Assembly: GCA_030068075.1 (NCBI GenBank)
Contig: CM057826.1
Coordinates: 74,187,312 to 74,251,311, forward strand
Direction of reading: 5' to 3'
Length of the DNA: 64,000 nt
Source: Paguma larvata
Lineage: Eukaryota > Chordata > Mammalia > Carnivora > Viverridae
Of this stretch, positions 1-10,259 are shown piece after piece. Position 1 is the stretch's first letter. Each line of letters begins with the position of its first letter. The notes under the pieces were generated by a model that was given only the letters and a program-made list of their open reading frames with translations, did not search any database and was not told the origin of the DNA. The translations under genes were made by a program, and so were the position numbers.

Positions 1-156
1 CACATTTCACCCATACCCGATTTAGATGACATTTGGATAAAATTTTAGAGCCGATGTTGGTTTGGATTAAGACTTTGGGGGATGTTGGGATAGGGTGAAT
101 ATATTTTGCATGTGGAAAAGACCTGAATTTTGGGAGGCGAGAAGGTGTTCTCTTGA
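1..156 (+). mobile_element. 3' end of an old MaLR retrotransposon internal region
   Basis: The stretch 'ttaagactttgggggatgttggga' type wording, followed by 'gaaaagacctgaattttggg' near 115, resembles the last part of the internal region of mammalian ERVL-MaLR elements. It directly precedes an MLT1-type LTR in the same orientation, which is the order expected at the 3' end of such an element. It is non-coding relic sequence and continues beyond the left edge. The exact boundary with the LTR is estimated. Confidence 0.5.
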
Positions 157-595
157 ATTGTGTGCCTCCCCTCCAAAAAGATATGTTGAAGTCCTAACCC
201 GAAGTACCTCAGAGTATGACCTTATTTTGCAATAAGATAATTACAGATGTACTTAGTTAAGTAAGATCATACTGAAGTAGGATGGGCCCCTAATCAGATA
301 TGACTAATGTCCTTATAAGTTAATGGCCATGTGACGATAGAGTCACATAGCTAGAAAATCATATGATAATAAAGGCTGACCTAATGCAAACGGAGGAATG
401 CCAGAAGTTGCGACCCACTGAAGCTAGAAGAGTCAAGGAAAGATTCCTCCATTGCTGTTAGAGGAACATGGCCCTTCCAGTATCTTGATTTGGACTTCTG
501 ACTTTCAGAATTATGAGGCAATTAATTTCCCTGCTAAGCCACCCAATTTGTTGTACATTTGTTACAGGAGCCCTTGGAAACTCATATCGAATCTA
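157..595 (+). mobile_element. MLT1-type LTR (ERVL-MaLR)
   Basis: The landmarks fall in the order expected for an MLT1-family LTR: 'gatatgttgaagtcctaa' (about 180), 'taagatcatactgaagtagg' (262-281), 'tgggcccctaatcagatatg' (283-302), 'gtccttataag' (310), 'ggacttctgactttcagaa' (492) and 'taagccacccaatttgtt' (535). It is strongly diverged, so an ancient insertion. A reversed relative lies at 10795-11220. Confidence 0.75.
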
Positions 596-2889
596 TACTC
601 TTCTGTTATATATATTTAAACAAAAGCAGTTCGCACAAGATAGATGATGCATGCCAATCAACAGCTGGTCTTAGTGGTGTGCGCTGATAGAAACAGATGT
701 AGAATGTGGTAACCAAAAGAACAAGTGTCCTGTCTAAAAGACAAAACGATAATCTTATCACAGCGTGGAAGGTTGGGTGTAGACTTTCCAGTTTGTCAAG
801 AAAAATTTAAAAGTTGGAATATTTAAATGATGTTTCTTTAATTATAGATTATCAGGTTAAAAAAAAAAAAGCCAGCAGATTAAACAAAACAAGACTCGTG
901 ATATCTGGGTCACAGATCATCGACTGTCAGTTTCTAAAACTGGTGTTTAAGGAGTAGATAGTTAAAGTAGCTCTAGACCGTGTCTGTGGCTGTTACAATT
1001 TGTGTTACACAGCTATGATAATTTTTGTCAATCCTTTAAGAGTGCCCCCCCAAAAAAATTCTGCCATTTTAATCTTCAATTAGTGCACCCCAAAGGATTA
1101 GAAAGGAAGAGCATCGCTTTGCCTTGCCTAGCGTTCTGCTACCTGTCTTCATTATTCCAGACTCAAGTAATTCTTGGCTTTGGTTATTAAAATGCTTTTA
1201 TCATAATTTTACAATCCTGCTCAGCTGATGCAACCAAGATATATGAAAGAGTAACAGTTACTAATTATCAGAGTCCTCTGGATGATAAATTCAGCACTTA
1301 ATTGTTCTCGTTTAAAGAAAGGCTCAACAATAATTTTTTTGAGCATTGAAGCCTGTGTCAGAGATTACACTGTTAGATACATGTTAGATTTCAGTAATTT
1401 TGGTGTCATTTCTCTCTTTTTCATACTGTACTCTTACTCTTATAGTTCCTTTAATCTTCAAAACTGTTTACAGCGTATGTGCTGCAACTCCAGAAATAAT
1501 ATTGAAAGCCCCATATAGACAGAAGATGGTCATAACAGTGTGGTTGTATAATGGCTTCCTATTGAACTCTACCTACTCTCCATTGAACCCTCATTTGAAG
1601 TCATCATGGCTGGTGACTTCCAATTAAAAATGACTTGATGCATTTGGCTCTAGACGGAAAACCTTTTTTTCCCCTAACAAGATAAAGTACGTAGTGGTTG
1701 GCGATGTGATTTTCAGCAATGGGGTAAAGTTTATAAAGAGTAAATTTGTAAATTTACTCAAGCAATTAATATTCAAACCAGCTGTAGAAATGAAAGTTTA
1801 AATATTAATTCAATTTTCTTATTTTGATTGTTAAGGGAAAACCCTTTCACAGCAGCAGCTTTTCATTTGTTTTGGTTTTAAATCCATTATTCTAATAAAT
1901 CAGCTTTTACTCATGTGAATATTGATTTGGGCTTTGTTTTTTAAAAAGAGAAAATGCACTTAATCGAGAAAACCAGAGACTTTACAACCCCTAGAAATGG
2001 AGAGAAAATAAATGAACAGAATATAAAACCAAGTCCCAGTGCAAAAGCCATTTATGCTATGGTTGAAAAATACTTTGTAAATGAAAACATACTATTTATA
2101 ACACCTGTAAAAAAAGAACAGCATTTGTAGAAACCATTTGCCATGCCTTAATACTTACTGGGGGAGGAAGGTTTATGGATTTTTTTCTCAGAAGGTTCCA
2201 GTTCCTCTCTGTCTGTCCTACTATAAACTTTTGATAATTAATAGGCTGTCAACTATGCCTCTAAAACTTCCATGTTCCTAGTTCCCATGAGTGCCACCCA
2301 ATATAATCCCTCTACTTCAAAGACCGATATCCACACTATAAAAAAGGCCATGTTTACTTGCTTACATGCTGGTCTCTGATTATCAGCTCTTCTAAAATTA
2401 TTTTGGGAACATAATTTACAAATAGTCTTTGATTTTGATGCAAAAGCATATCCATGGAAATAATATCTTTCTAAAAATTAGTTCTTATGTTTACTATGGG
2501 TTCATGTTTATGACAAAGCATAAATGTATCTACTTTATAAGCACAATAGAAGGCATCTCTCTCAGAATTCTTTACATCTACTTACTTTCCATGTTGAGAC
2601 TTCCCTGACCCACCTCAGAGTAGAGCTATCTCTAAAGAACAGCTATAAACCTAAAGTGTCTCCAAGGATTGACTATTAGCATCCACCAGTGCCTATCACA
2701 GAGGACTTCTAGGGGGTCATTTTGCCTTGCCTAACTTCTCAATCATACAGAGCTTACATTTCAGATTTTTGACAGTATCTCTTAATGAGACCCAACTCTG
2801 CTTGTGTGCTTAGGTTTACATGTCATTATGTAAACATTCAAATAGATCAATATATGTTTGATAATATTTTATACCCTTCGAAAAAAGAC
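596..2889. other. Unassigned AT-rich sequence
   Basis: I recognise no gene or repeat family here. Short open frames at 1002-1190, 1282-1518 and 1400-1627 have no recognisable domain and overlap each other in different frames, so they read as chance ORFs. There is an A11 run near 861. Older, highly decayed repeats may be present but cannot be supported by eye. Confidence 0.4.
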
Positions 2890-2927
2890 AGGAAGGAAGG
2901 AAGGGAGGAAGGAAGGAAGGAAGGAAA
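2890..2927 (+). repeat. (GGAA)n microsatellite
   Basis: About nine GGAA tetramers with one GGGA interruption. Pure tetranucleotide arrays of this length commonly vary between individuals. Confidence 0.9.
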
Positions 2928-3322
2928 TACCCCAGCCCATTTTGACCTCTAGATTCCTTGCTTTATTAAGCCTTTGTTGGATATTTTGTTTGGAATTAAT
3001 TTTTGATTTTTATTGCTTTGGTTACATACCCACAGACTCCCTACTTTCCCAACCACTTTGGATTGATATGTATGTGTCTAGGTGATCTATCTGAATTCTT
3101 AGAGGAATTACTTTCCAAGATACTACCTCTCAGAAGTACCATCCATTTGGTTACTCAAAGCAGCATCTCATGAGCATGTGTCAGGTATTTCTCTTGTATT
3201 CTAAATAGTCTTGCAAGAAACTGCTCATGTCCATGAGCATTTTCATCCTTATACAGTGATGGATAGCTAACACTCCTTAAGAAATAACAAAAATCGATGT
3301 ATAAGTCAAATTTTAGTTTAGA

Positions 3323-3706
3323 GATATCTGGGTGGTGCAGTGTATGCATCCAAATCTTTTGTTTTTAAAGTTTATGTATTTAGTTTTGAGACAGAAAGAG
3401 AGAAGAAGAGAGAGCGTGAGAGCAAGTGTGAGGGGGAAGGAGAGACAGAGAGAATCCTAAGCAGGTTCCACACTGGCAGCGTGGAGCCCAATGCAGGACT
3501 CAAACTCACAAACTGTGAGGAACTGTGAGATCATGACCTGAGCCAAAACCCAAGAGTCTGATGCAAATTGTCTGAGCCACCCAGGTGCCCCAAAGCATCC
3601 AACTCTTGATCTTTGCTCAGGTCTTGACCTCAGAGTTGTGAGTTCAAGCCCCATGTCAGGCTCTGTGCTGGACCTGAAGCCTACATAGTAAATAATAATA
3701 ATAAAA
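3323..3706 (+). mobile_element. Host CAN-SINE, split by a second SINE
   Basis: The head lies at 3323-3358 ('gatatctgggtggtgcag...gcatccaaatctt') and the body at 3592-3706 ('gcatccaactcttgatctttgctcagg...ccatgtcaggctctgtgctgg', with an AAT-rich tail). The two halves are separated by a minus-strand SINE at 3361-3591. 'gcatccaa' occurs on both sides of the inserted copy, as a target-site duplication would. This is an older CAN-SINE type, shorter and more diverged than the inserted one. Confidence 0.8.
3361..3591 (-). mobile_element. CAN-SINE inserted into another SINE
   Basis: It reads as the reverse complement of the feline SINE: T-rich tail, GA-rich stretch, 'aatcctaagcaggttcc', 'aactgtgagatcatgacctgag', and a 3' edge 'gagccacccaggtgcccc' that is the SINE head. 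The duplicated target 'gcatccaa' is at 3346 and 3595. An open frame at 3457-3654 on this strand is only a translation of SINE sequence. Confidence 0.9.
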
Positions 3707-3823
3707 AGTGATCAAAAATTTCAGTTTAGAGAACTATCATTCTATCTGAAAAAATAAAGCAAGAAAATAATAAAAAAATCATCAAGTTTTAAATGATGAA
3801 GAAAATTAAAAGTGCTTCATACT

Positions 3824-4010
3824 GGGGCACCTAGTCAGACTTTGGCTCAGGTTATGATCTTGTGGTCTGTGAGTTTGGGTCTCACATCGGGCACTATGCT
3901 CACAGCTCAGAGCCTGGAGCCTGCTTTGGATTCTGTGTCTGCCTTTCTCTCTGTTCCTCCGCTGCTCAAGCTCTGCCTCTCTCTCTCAAAAATGAATAAA
4001 CATTAAAAAC
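3824..4010 (+). mobile_element. CAN-SINE with clear target-site duplication
   Basis: The copy starts with 'ggggcacctagtcagacttt', carries the body 'gctcacagctcagagcctgg' and ends in 'aatgaataaacattaaaaac'. 'agtgcttcat' precedes it at 3811 and follows it at about 4014. The head is internally shortened: about ten bases around 'gggtggctcag' are missing. Confidence 0.9.
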
Positions 4011-4026
4011 AAAAGTGCTTCATGCT

Positions 4027-5334
4027 GTGAAAGCACAGAAAAATTTTGTCCCATCAAGTTATAGTTTATTCTTCAGAGGTTTAACATAGGAATGTGGAGA
4101 GACAGTGGAGCCATGCTATGGATGTAACCCTCATAATGTGGCATTACTGATCTGTTTCAAGTGTCATTTATTCCAGGGGCTGTAGAAACATCCGATTGGG
4201 TAGATTCACATGGCAAATATGTGTAGAGGTTACAGGTTAAATAACAGATCAATTAGTATCTTCCTATAAGTTAATCAGTAACTCTTTGTTCCACTTCCAT
4301 TGAGTTTTATGAATATGGACTGCAGTGCAAAGTGAGCAACCTGTGATAGGATGAGGCCATTAAAAAAAAAACAAATAATTAAGCAATGGGATATAACTCA
4401 AAATGTGAATAGAATGGCATAATTACCTCCCAGGATATTTTCAGGGTTTCATATGCACTAAAATGCTTCCAAACCCTAGGAGGGTGATTAATGTTTTACA
4501 TGATAACCTTATCCCCCACAGTAGCCTCATTTCAAAGATAAGGAATGCAATTATTAGAAGTAAATATTATCCCCAGAGAAAAAGAGAATGGTTAGGCAGT
4601 ATGGAGTGCTGCAAAGGCTGCACAGGAATTTTGGAAGAATTTTGATGAAAGATTGTTAAGTACGGTTTAATTGATTTGGTGTTAGAGGATCCACCTTCCC
4701 ATTAAATTGAACTGTGGCTCACATCCATAAAAAAGTAACACTCCTGCAGAAATTGTTTAATTAACAGACGAGAATTCCACCTTTAACAAACACTCACTCT
4801 CCCACACCTCCTGACATGACGGCCCACCGCCACGTACAGTCGTCTCAGGTTTTAGGATTGGCTTGCCAAGAAGATTGTAAATCTCCTCTAGTTCCTTTAT
4901 TCCAAATCTTTCCATCTTATTTAGAGCATCTCTCTTGCCTCTTTAAGCTTTAAAGCGCTCTTGGGGGAGGGTAGAACACTATGTAGACAACATGTTTTTC
5001 TGAAAGAAAAATCCTTGAAGTTTTGTAAGCAATTTTCTTACTTGTTTGTGCAGATTTATCCTTTCTTATTACTAAGGAATATAATTCACAAATAAACAAA
5101 ATAAAGTGATTGATTAAGTTCTTTTAGTACATTTAGTGCTTGTCTACAAGTATGTCTCCATTTCCACTGCTTTATGTAACTCGTAAACATTAAGTAATAA
5201 TTGTGATTAATTTGGATTTTATGAACCTACAATTAAAGAAGTGATGTAGTTGCCTTGTTCGAGAAAGGGTAAGTTGTTAACAAACTGTGATTTCTAAGGC
5301 TGCTTCAAATACGTACATTTAGAATATTTATATC
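4027..5334. other. Unassigned sequence
   Basis: No gene or confident repeat is seen. A short stretch at 4815-4850 ('gacggcccaccgccacgtac') is locally rich in CG dinucleotides against an AT-rich background. The segment near 4490-4560 faintly resembles MIR but is too weak to call. Confidence 0.35.
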
Positions 5335-5342
5335 TTTCATCA

Positions 5343-5682
5343 CTAAAACATTAAACCCTTTGAAAAACTCCTCATTTCCCCTAACCTCAGTCTCTGGCAA
5401 CTATCATTCTACTCTGTGCTTCTATGAATTTGAATATTAGATGCCTCATACAAGTGGGCTCGTGCCATATTTGTCCTATGACTGGCTTATTTCAGATAAC
5501 ACAATGTCCTTCAAGTTTATCCGTGTTTTCACCTAAGGTAAGATTTCCTTCTTTTTTTAAGGCTGAGCGATACTCCATTGTATGTATGTACTACATCTTT
5601 ATCCATTCATCCGAGATGGACACTTAAGTTGTTTCCATATCTTGACCATTGCGAATAATGCCGCGGTACACATGGGATACCT
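5343..5682 (-). mobile_element. Inverted 5' part of a LINE-1 copy (ORF2 end and 3' UTR)
   Basis: On the minus strand this reads as the C-terminal end of L1 ORF2 running into the 3' UTR. It contains 'gaatggataaagatgtagt', then 'cagtcataggacaaatatgg', then 'gttgccagagactgagg'. Its sense-strand continuation is found in the opposite orientation directly to the right (5683-5892). That is the structure of an L1 inverted during insertion by twin priming. Its short open frames are disrupted and non-functional. Confidence 0.8.
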
Positions 5683-5892
5683 CTTAGTGTCTATAGTTAA
5701 TAGTACTATATTGTACACTGAAAATTTTGTTCAGAGGGTAGGTTTCAAGTCAAGTGTTCTCACCACAAAGCAAACAAGCAAGCAAACAAACACAAAGGGG
5801 AAGGAGGAAACTTTTGGAGGTGATGGATAAGTTTATTACGTTTATGCATTTTTGTATGAATTTATATCTCAATAATGCTGATAAAAATAGAT
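5683..5892 (+). mobile_element. 3' end of the same LINE-1 copy
   Basis: The plus-strand L1 3' UTR continues where the inverted piece ends: 'tagtactatattgtacactg', 'gttctcaccacaaagc', 'ggaaacttttggaggtgatg' and finally 'tatctcaataatgctgataa'. About 45 bases of L1 seem to be missing at the inversion joint, judged from remembered L1 consensus. Confidence 0.8.
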
Positions 5893-5984
5893 GTATTTAA
5901 TACAACATGTTAGCTATTGCTTGTATATTGGGCAACTCTAAAATTGTTTTAAAATGTTTCTGTGACTTATCCTTTACCCAGTCC

Positions 5985-6190
5985 TTGAGAACAAACGGAT
6001 GGGTACCAGAATGGAAGTGGGTGGGGGATGGGTAAAATCGGTTTTAGAGATTAAGGAGTGCGCTTGTGATAAGCAGCGGTGTTATATGGAATTGTCGAAT
6101 ACTATATTGTACACCTAAAAGTAATGTTACCCTGTGTGTTAACGACATTCAGTATTACACGTCTTTATACAATTGTAAATTAAAGCAACA
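5985..6190 (+). mobile_element. Carnivore-type LINE-1 3' end
   Basis: The segment contains 'ggtgggggatgggtaaaatc', 'gattaaggagtgcgcttgtg' and 'tatattgtacacctaaaag', all typical of the last 200 bases of carnivore L1 elements. It has decayed, and the tail is A-rich rather than pure A. A better-preserved relative is at 56700-56850. Confidence 0.75.
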
Positions 6191-6194
6191 ATTA

Positions 6195-7225
6195 GATACC
6201 ACTACATTCCTATTAGAATGGCAAAACTCTAAGGAACCAAATGTTAGTGACGATGTGGAGAAAGAGAAACTCTCATTCATTGTTCTTTAGGAATGCAAAG
6301 TGGTACAGCCACTTTGGAAGACAGTTTGGCACTTTCACTCAAAAGTAAACATACTCCAAAGATTCAACAATCATGCTCCGGGGTATTGATCCAACACCCA
6401 GCTGAATTCCTATATTGTACACTTGAAACTAACATAACACTGTATATTAAGTGTACTGAAATTGAAGTGAAATGAAATTGAATTAAATTAAAAAAAAAAC
6501 AAACCTTTGGAGAACTTCCATCCCTTAGAAAATCTGCATACGGATGTTTATTTAGCTTTATTCATAATTGCCAAATCTTGGAAGCAAACAAGATGTCCTG
6601 CAATAGGTAAGTGGACAAATACACTGATACATCCAGACTATGAAATACTATTCAGCACTAGAAGGAAATGAGCTATCAATCCATGAAAAACCATGGAGGA
6701 ACTTCAACTACACATTACTATTATTCAGAAAAAAAATCATTTCTTAGTCAAGGAAAAACATGGAGGAACCTTAAAAGCATATTTCTAAGTTAATTAAGCC
6801 AGTCTGAGAAGGCTGCATACTAGAATATTCCAACTATATGACATTCTGGAAAAGGTAAAACTGTAGGGTCAGTTAAACAATCGGTGGTTTCCAGATATTG
6901 TGGGAAGGGAGCAGTGGGTGGCCAGACCACAGAAGATTTTCGGGGCAGTGAAAATATTCTGAATATATCCGTAATGATATATACATATCATTATGCATTT
7001 GTCCAAACCCATAGAGCGAATGATGATGTAAACTATGGGCTCTGGGCAATTCTGTTTTGTCGTTGCGGGTTCATCAGTTTTAACACAGGTACCGCTCTGG
7101 TGGAGATGTTGCTAATGGAGCAGACTATGCGTGTGTGGGAACTATGCGGAGATGTATGGGAAATATTGGTACCTTCTCAATTTTGTTGTGAACCCAAAAC
7201 TGGTCTAAAAAATTCTCATTAAGAA
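6195..7225 (+). mobile_element. Old LINE-1 (L1M type), ORF2 end plus 3' UTR
   Basis: Sense-strand L1 landmarks follow in order: 'gatgtggagaaagagaaactctc' type text (6253), 'gtggtacagccactttgg', 'cataattgccaaatcttgg' (6565), 'gacattctggaaaaggtaaaa' (6840), 'tctggtggagatgttgctaa' (7096) and the end 'ttgtgaacccaaaactgg' (7187). A 112-codon open frame at 6884-7222 lies in the 3' UTR portion and is not a gene. The element is interrupted at 6402-6503 by a younger L1 tail. Confidence 0.75.
6402..6503 (+). mobile_element. Short LINE-1 tail nested in the older LINE-1
   Basis: 'ttcctatattgtacacttga', then 'aacactgtatattaag', ends in an A-rich tail. This is the final part of a carnivore L1, set inside the ORF2 region of the L1M copy, whose sequence resumes at about 6504. 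No clear target duplication was resolved. Confidence 0.6.
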
Positions 7226-7229
7226 ATTC

Positions 7230-7495
7230 CTGCTTTCATAGAGTTCACATGACACAGTGAAAATAAAAAGGTGAATAAATACAATAAGGAAATAATTATA
7301 GGCCCTGAGAAGTGACATGAAGATTATACTAGTTTAAACCAAAGGAAACATCTGTGAGGAGATAACATCTGAGCTAAGACATGAAGACCAAGGAAAAATC
7401 CAGCCCTGAAACCATTAAGAGAATATCACTGCAGGCAGGGAAATTAGGAATTGCAAAAGTTCTAGTGGGAATTAGCAGAAATAAGGATTCATGTG
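7230..7495 (-). mobile_element. L2 LINE fragment, antisense
   Basis: The plus strand shows the reverse complement of the L2 3' region: 'catagagttcacatgacaca', 'gaggagataacatctgagct', 'agacatgaagaccaagg' and 'gcaggcagggaaattagg'. It directly abuts the L1M end at 7225. The same L1M/L2 junction occurs at about 42750. Confidence 0.65.
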
Positions 7496-7523
7496 CATAA
7501 AGCTAAAGAAATATTGTTTTTAA

Positions 7524-7706
7524 AAAAAGCCACAGAGAGAAAGGAAGACATAACATGGGAGACTCTCAAAGACTAAGAACAAACTGAGAAGAGAGGGGGG
7601 TGTGGGAGGGGAGAGAGTGGGTGATGGGCACAGAGGAGAGCACTTGTTGGGATTATCACGGGGTGTTGTATGGAAACCAAACTGACAATAAATTATTAAA
7701 AAAAAA
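7524..7706 (+). mobile_element. Severely 5'-truncated carnivore LINE-1 with target duplication
   Basis: The element holds only the last ~180 bases of a carnivore L1: 'catgggagactctcaaagac', a G-rich stretch, 'gtgttgtatggaaaccaa', 'gacaataaattattaaaa'. A 16-bp target duplication, 'gaaat(a/c)ttgtttttaa', lies at 7508-7523 and 7707-7722 with one mismatch. The intact duplication suggests a fairly recent insertion. Confidence 0.85.
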
Positions 7707-7724
7707 GAAATCTTGTTTTTAAGT

Positions 7725-9066
7725 ACCGTCCTTTATCTGAAATATGAAATGTTTTCAGCTTATACTGTTTCTGATAACAGTTTCCAGATAGTAATGTAAT
7801 AGATATTACTTTAGGAGTAAACTATTGAAGAAGCAATTCAATTTATTGGTTCACTTCTTTTGGTGATACTGGCAAACTCGGTTATTGTAATTGCTAAGGG
7901 AAGATTAAGAGAGGAATATGATTGGACTCACTGGAGATCAAATTAAGTTATACGGCAAATTGGTACAAAGAGAAAATAACTGTTTGCTTTTGTTTGTTTT
8001 TGTTTAGTTTAGCTTATTTCTACCAAAATATGTCTTAGATGAAATGTGGGAGTTAATGAAGTTTTACAGACTCAGATATTATATTACCAAATGGGGTTAT
8101 GTTCAAAAACTTTTGAGGTGGATTTTTGGGTTCACTGCTTTTTGAAATGAACTACAGAGCTGTCTTGAATCTCAGGCAAGATACCTGAAGCCAGTACACT
8201 TGAGAAATAGATAGATGACAGCAGGTATTTACCACCTGAGTAGTTAAATAGGTATTTGTGGACTAATTTTCTTTTCACTGTGCTTCACCAACAGTAATTT
8301 ATAAGGTGTAGCCATCGATTAATTCAAATTGCACATGTCAGGTTGAACAAAATATTATTTCATCAGCTTCTTCCAGTGACATCTAAAATGTAGAACTGTC
8401 TCTTAAAGAAGCTCAAGTGGATTGTGAGGATATTTTAAGGTATTTGAAAATAGGAAAGAAGTTTTAAATTAGAATCTTCTCTTACAGAAGGTCTAACCAG
8501 TATTTTTTAAATTTGAAATGGGTTTTCTAAAGACATTAACAAACTATATTAAATATGTAGTCAATTGGCAGCCTATTATATATATATGTAAGTCATATAC
8601 ACCTGTCTGCATTGTACACATTTTATGAATATGTTTTAAGTATTTGTTAAGATTTTTATTCATATTTATATATATTTTTAAATCTGGTAAGTTAGAAAGC
8701 CTGCTACTCATTATGAATTAATTATTCTACTAGAAATTACTTAGTATTGAATTTTGAGTGGGTGACAAAATAACACATTCCTAGAATAAAAACTGGGTTG
8801 TTTTGTATTTTTGATTACTATTTATAGCTAGAACACAATTTCTTGGAAGTGTATAGAAAACATAATTTTTTACCATAATTATTATAGGTCACATAATTTT
8901 GATATTCTCGTAAGTAAAATTTTCCTAATATTTGTAATAGTAAAGCATATGATAATAAAGATTAATACATAGGAACTTACACATTTTTCCATATGTGAGA
9001 ATGATCATTGTAATGTCAATTAGTTGCAGAGTTTGATTAACTAATTTTATAAGGTCAACTATTTTT
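7725..9066. other. Unassigned AT-rich sequence
   Basis: No gene or confidently named repeat is seen. Short TA runs occur near 8577-8588 and 8664-8675. Confidence 0.4.
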
Positions 9067-9069
9067 ATT

Positions 9070-9315
9070 ATTTTATCTAATGTTATTATTTTATTTTATT
9101 TTTAAGATCAAATATTTTAAGTTTTTTTTATTTTGAGAGAGAGAGAGCATGCAAGCAGGGGAGGGGCAGAGAGAGAGGGAGAGAGAGAATCCCAAGTAGG
9201 CTCTGCCTGTCAGCTCAGAACCCAACATTGGGCCTGATCCCATTATCCATGAGATCATGACCTGAGCTGAAATCAAAAGCCGGACTCTTAACCAACTGAG
9301 CCACTCAAGCACCCC
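9070..9315 (-). mobile_element. CAN-SINE, antisense
   Basis: A T-rich tail, a GA stretch, 'aatcccaagtaggctctg', 'atgagatcatgacctgagct' and the head edge 'gagccactcaagcacccc' are all present. Possible target copies are 'aaggtcaacta' (9051) and 'aaagtcaacta' (9317). The open frame at 9091-9324 is SINE translation. Confidence 0.9.
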
Positions 9316-9319
9316 AAAA

Positions 9320-10034
9320 GTCAACTACTTTAATTAATATTTCTTATTTTTTAGTACTGAGTGGCCAAGAAATTATTTTCTGTTTCGATAATTCATATAC
9401 AAGAATAGTATGAGAAATAGAAAACACATGGATAAGAATGTCCAGAAAATATGATATGCATAAGTGATTTGTTAAAGTAAAATTTTAGTATTAAAAACAA
9501 TTTCACTACAAATATGAAGAAAAGTTAGATGAATAACTTCCAGAGAACTAATTAACTGGTCACAATTTCTGATTTTTATTCAGATTAAATCTCAGTACTG
9601 TAATGCAAGTTGTAAAAGTTTTGGTCCTTCGTATAGAAGATACATGACTAGACATTGTTTGTCTCTGCTCATTGATTTTCCATTAGTCCCAGGTTAGATT
9701 TGCATTCCGTCATTTATCACCCCAGCACTTACCCGTGCAGAGGTCACAGATGGTGTGCCAGACAGAGCTACTAGCCATGGCTACACTGTCCATGGCAACT
9801 AACTAGATCATTTGGGAATTAACTCATCAACAGTAATTTACTTTGTTTGACACCGTTAAATACAGAGCTCAAGAAGAATGTAAACAAGCCTTTATTTCTA
9901 AGTTTAGGCATGGTTTACCAAGGCCTTGATTTGTAGAAATAATCTTGATTGATTTTTCCTTCAATCCACTAATTAATAAATCCACTAATATTGTAAGCAC
10001 TAGATAATCATGTTTAGTAAAATAACAATTATTT
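9320..10034. other. Unassigned sequence
   Basis: No gene or repeat recognised. Confidence 0.35.
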
Positions 10035-10249
10035 GGGGCACCTGGGTGGCTCAGTCGGTTGAGCGTCCGACTTCGGCTCAGGTCATGATCTCGCGGTCTG
10101 TGAGTTCGAGCCCCACGTAGGGCTCTGTGCTGACAGCTCAGAGCCTGGAGCCTGCTTCAGATTCTGTGTCTCCCTCTCTCTCTGACCCTCCCCCACTCAT
10201 GCTCTGTCTCTCTCTGTCTCAAAAATAAAAAAACATTTAAAAAAATAAA
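10035..10249 (+). mobile_element. Near-consensus feline CAN-SINE
   Basis: This is the best-preserved copy in the window. It has head 'ggggcacctgggtggctcag', then 'gagcgtccgacttcggctca', an intact B-box-like 'gagttcgagcccc', body 'gctctgtgctgacagctcag', a CT-rich region and an A-rich tail. The head carries the split internal promoter of its tRNA ancestor, but the element is a retroposon, not a tRNA gene. Low divergence suggests a young insertion. Confidence 0.95.
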
Positions 10250-10259
10250 TAACTCTGTA

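Noticed and set aside
3457..3654. Open frames with recurring peptides such as 'SAQVMIS' and 'GSGHDLMV' here and at about ten other places.
   Set aside because: They all coincide with CAN-SINE copies on one strand or the other. The shared peptide is the translation of the SINE head ('ctcaggtcatgatctc'), not a protein family.
4490..4560. Possible MIR fragment.
   Set aside because: Only scattered similarity ('ttatccccca', 'cagtagcctcatttc'); too weak to support.
4815..4850. CpG cluster as a possible promoter or CpG island.
   Set aside because: It spans only about 35 bases. An island needs several hundred bases, and no transcribed unit is visible nearby.
6884..7222. 112-codon open frame.
   Set aside because: It falls within the 3' UTR part of an old LINE-1 and has no recognisable domain.
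10035..10110. tRNA-like head with A-box and B-box-like motifs.
   Set aside because: It is the tRNA-derived part of a SINE. It lacks a complete cloverleaf and is followed by SINE body and A-tail, so it is not called as a tRNA gene.
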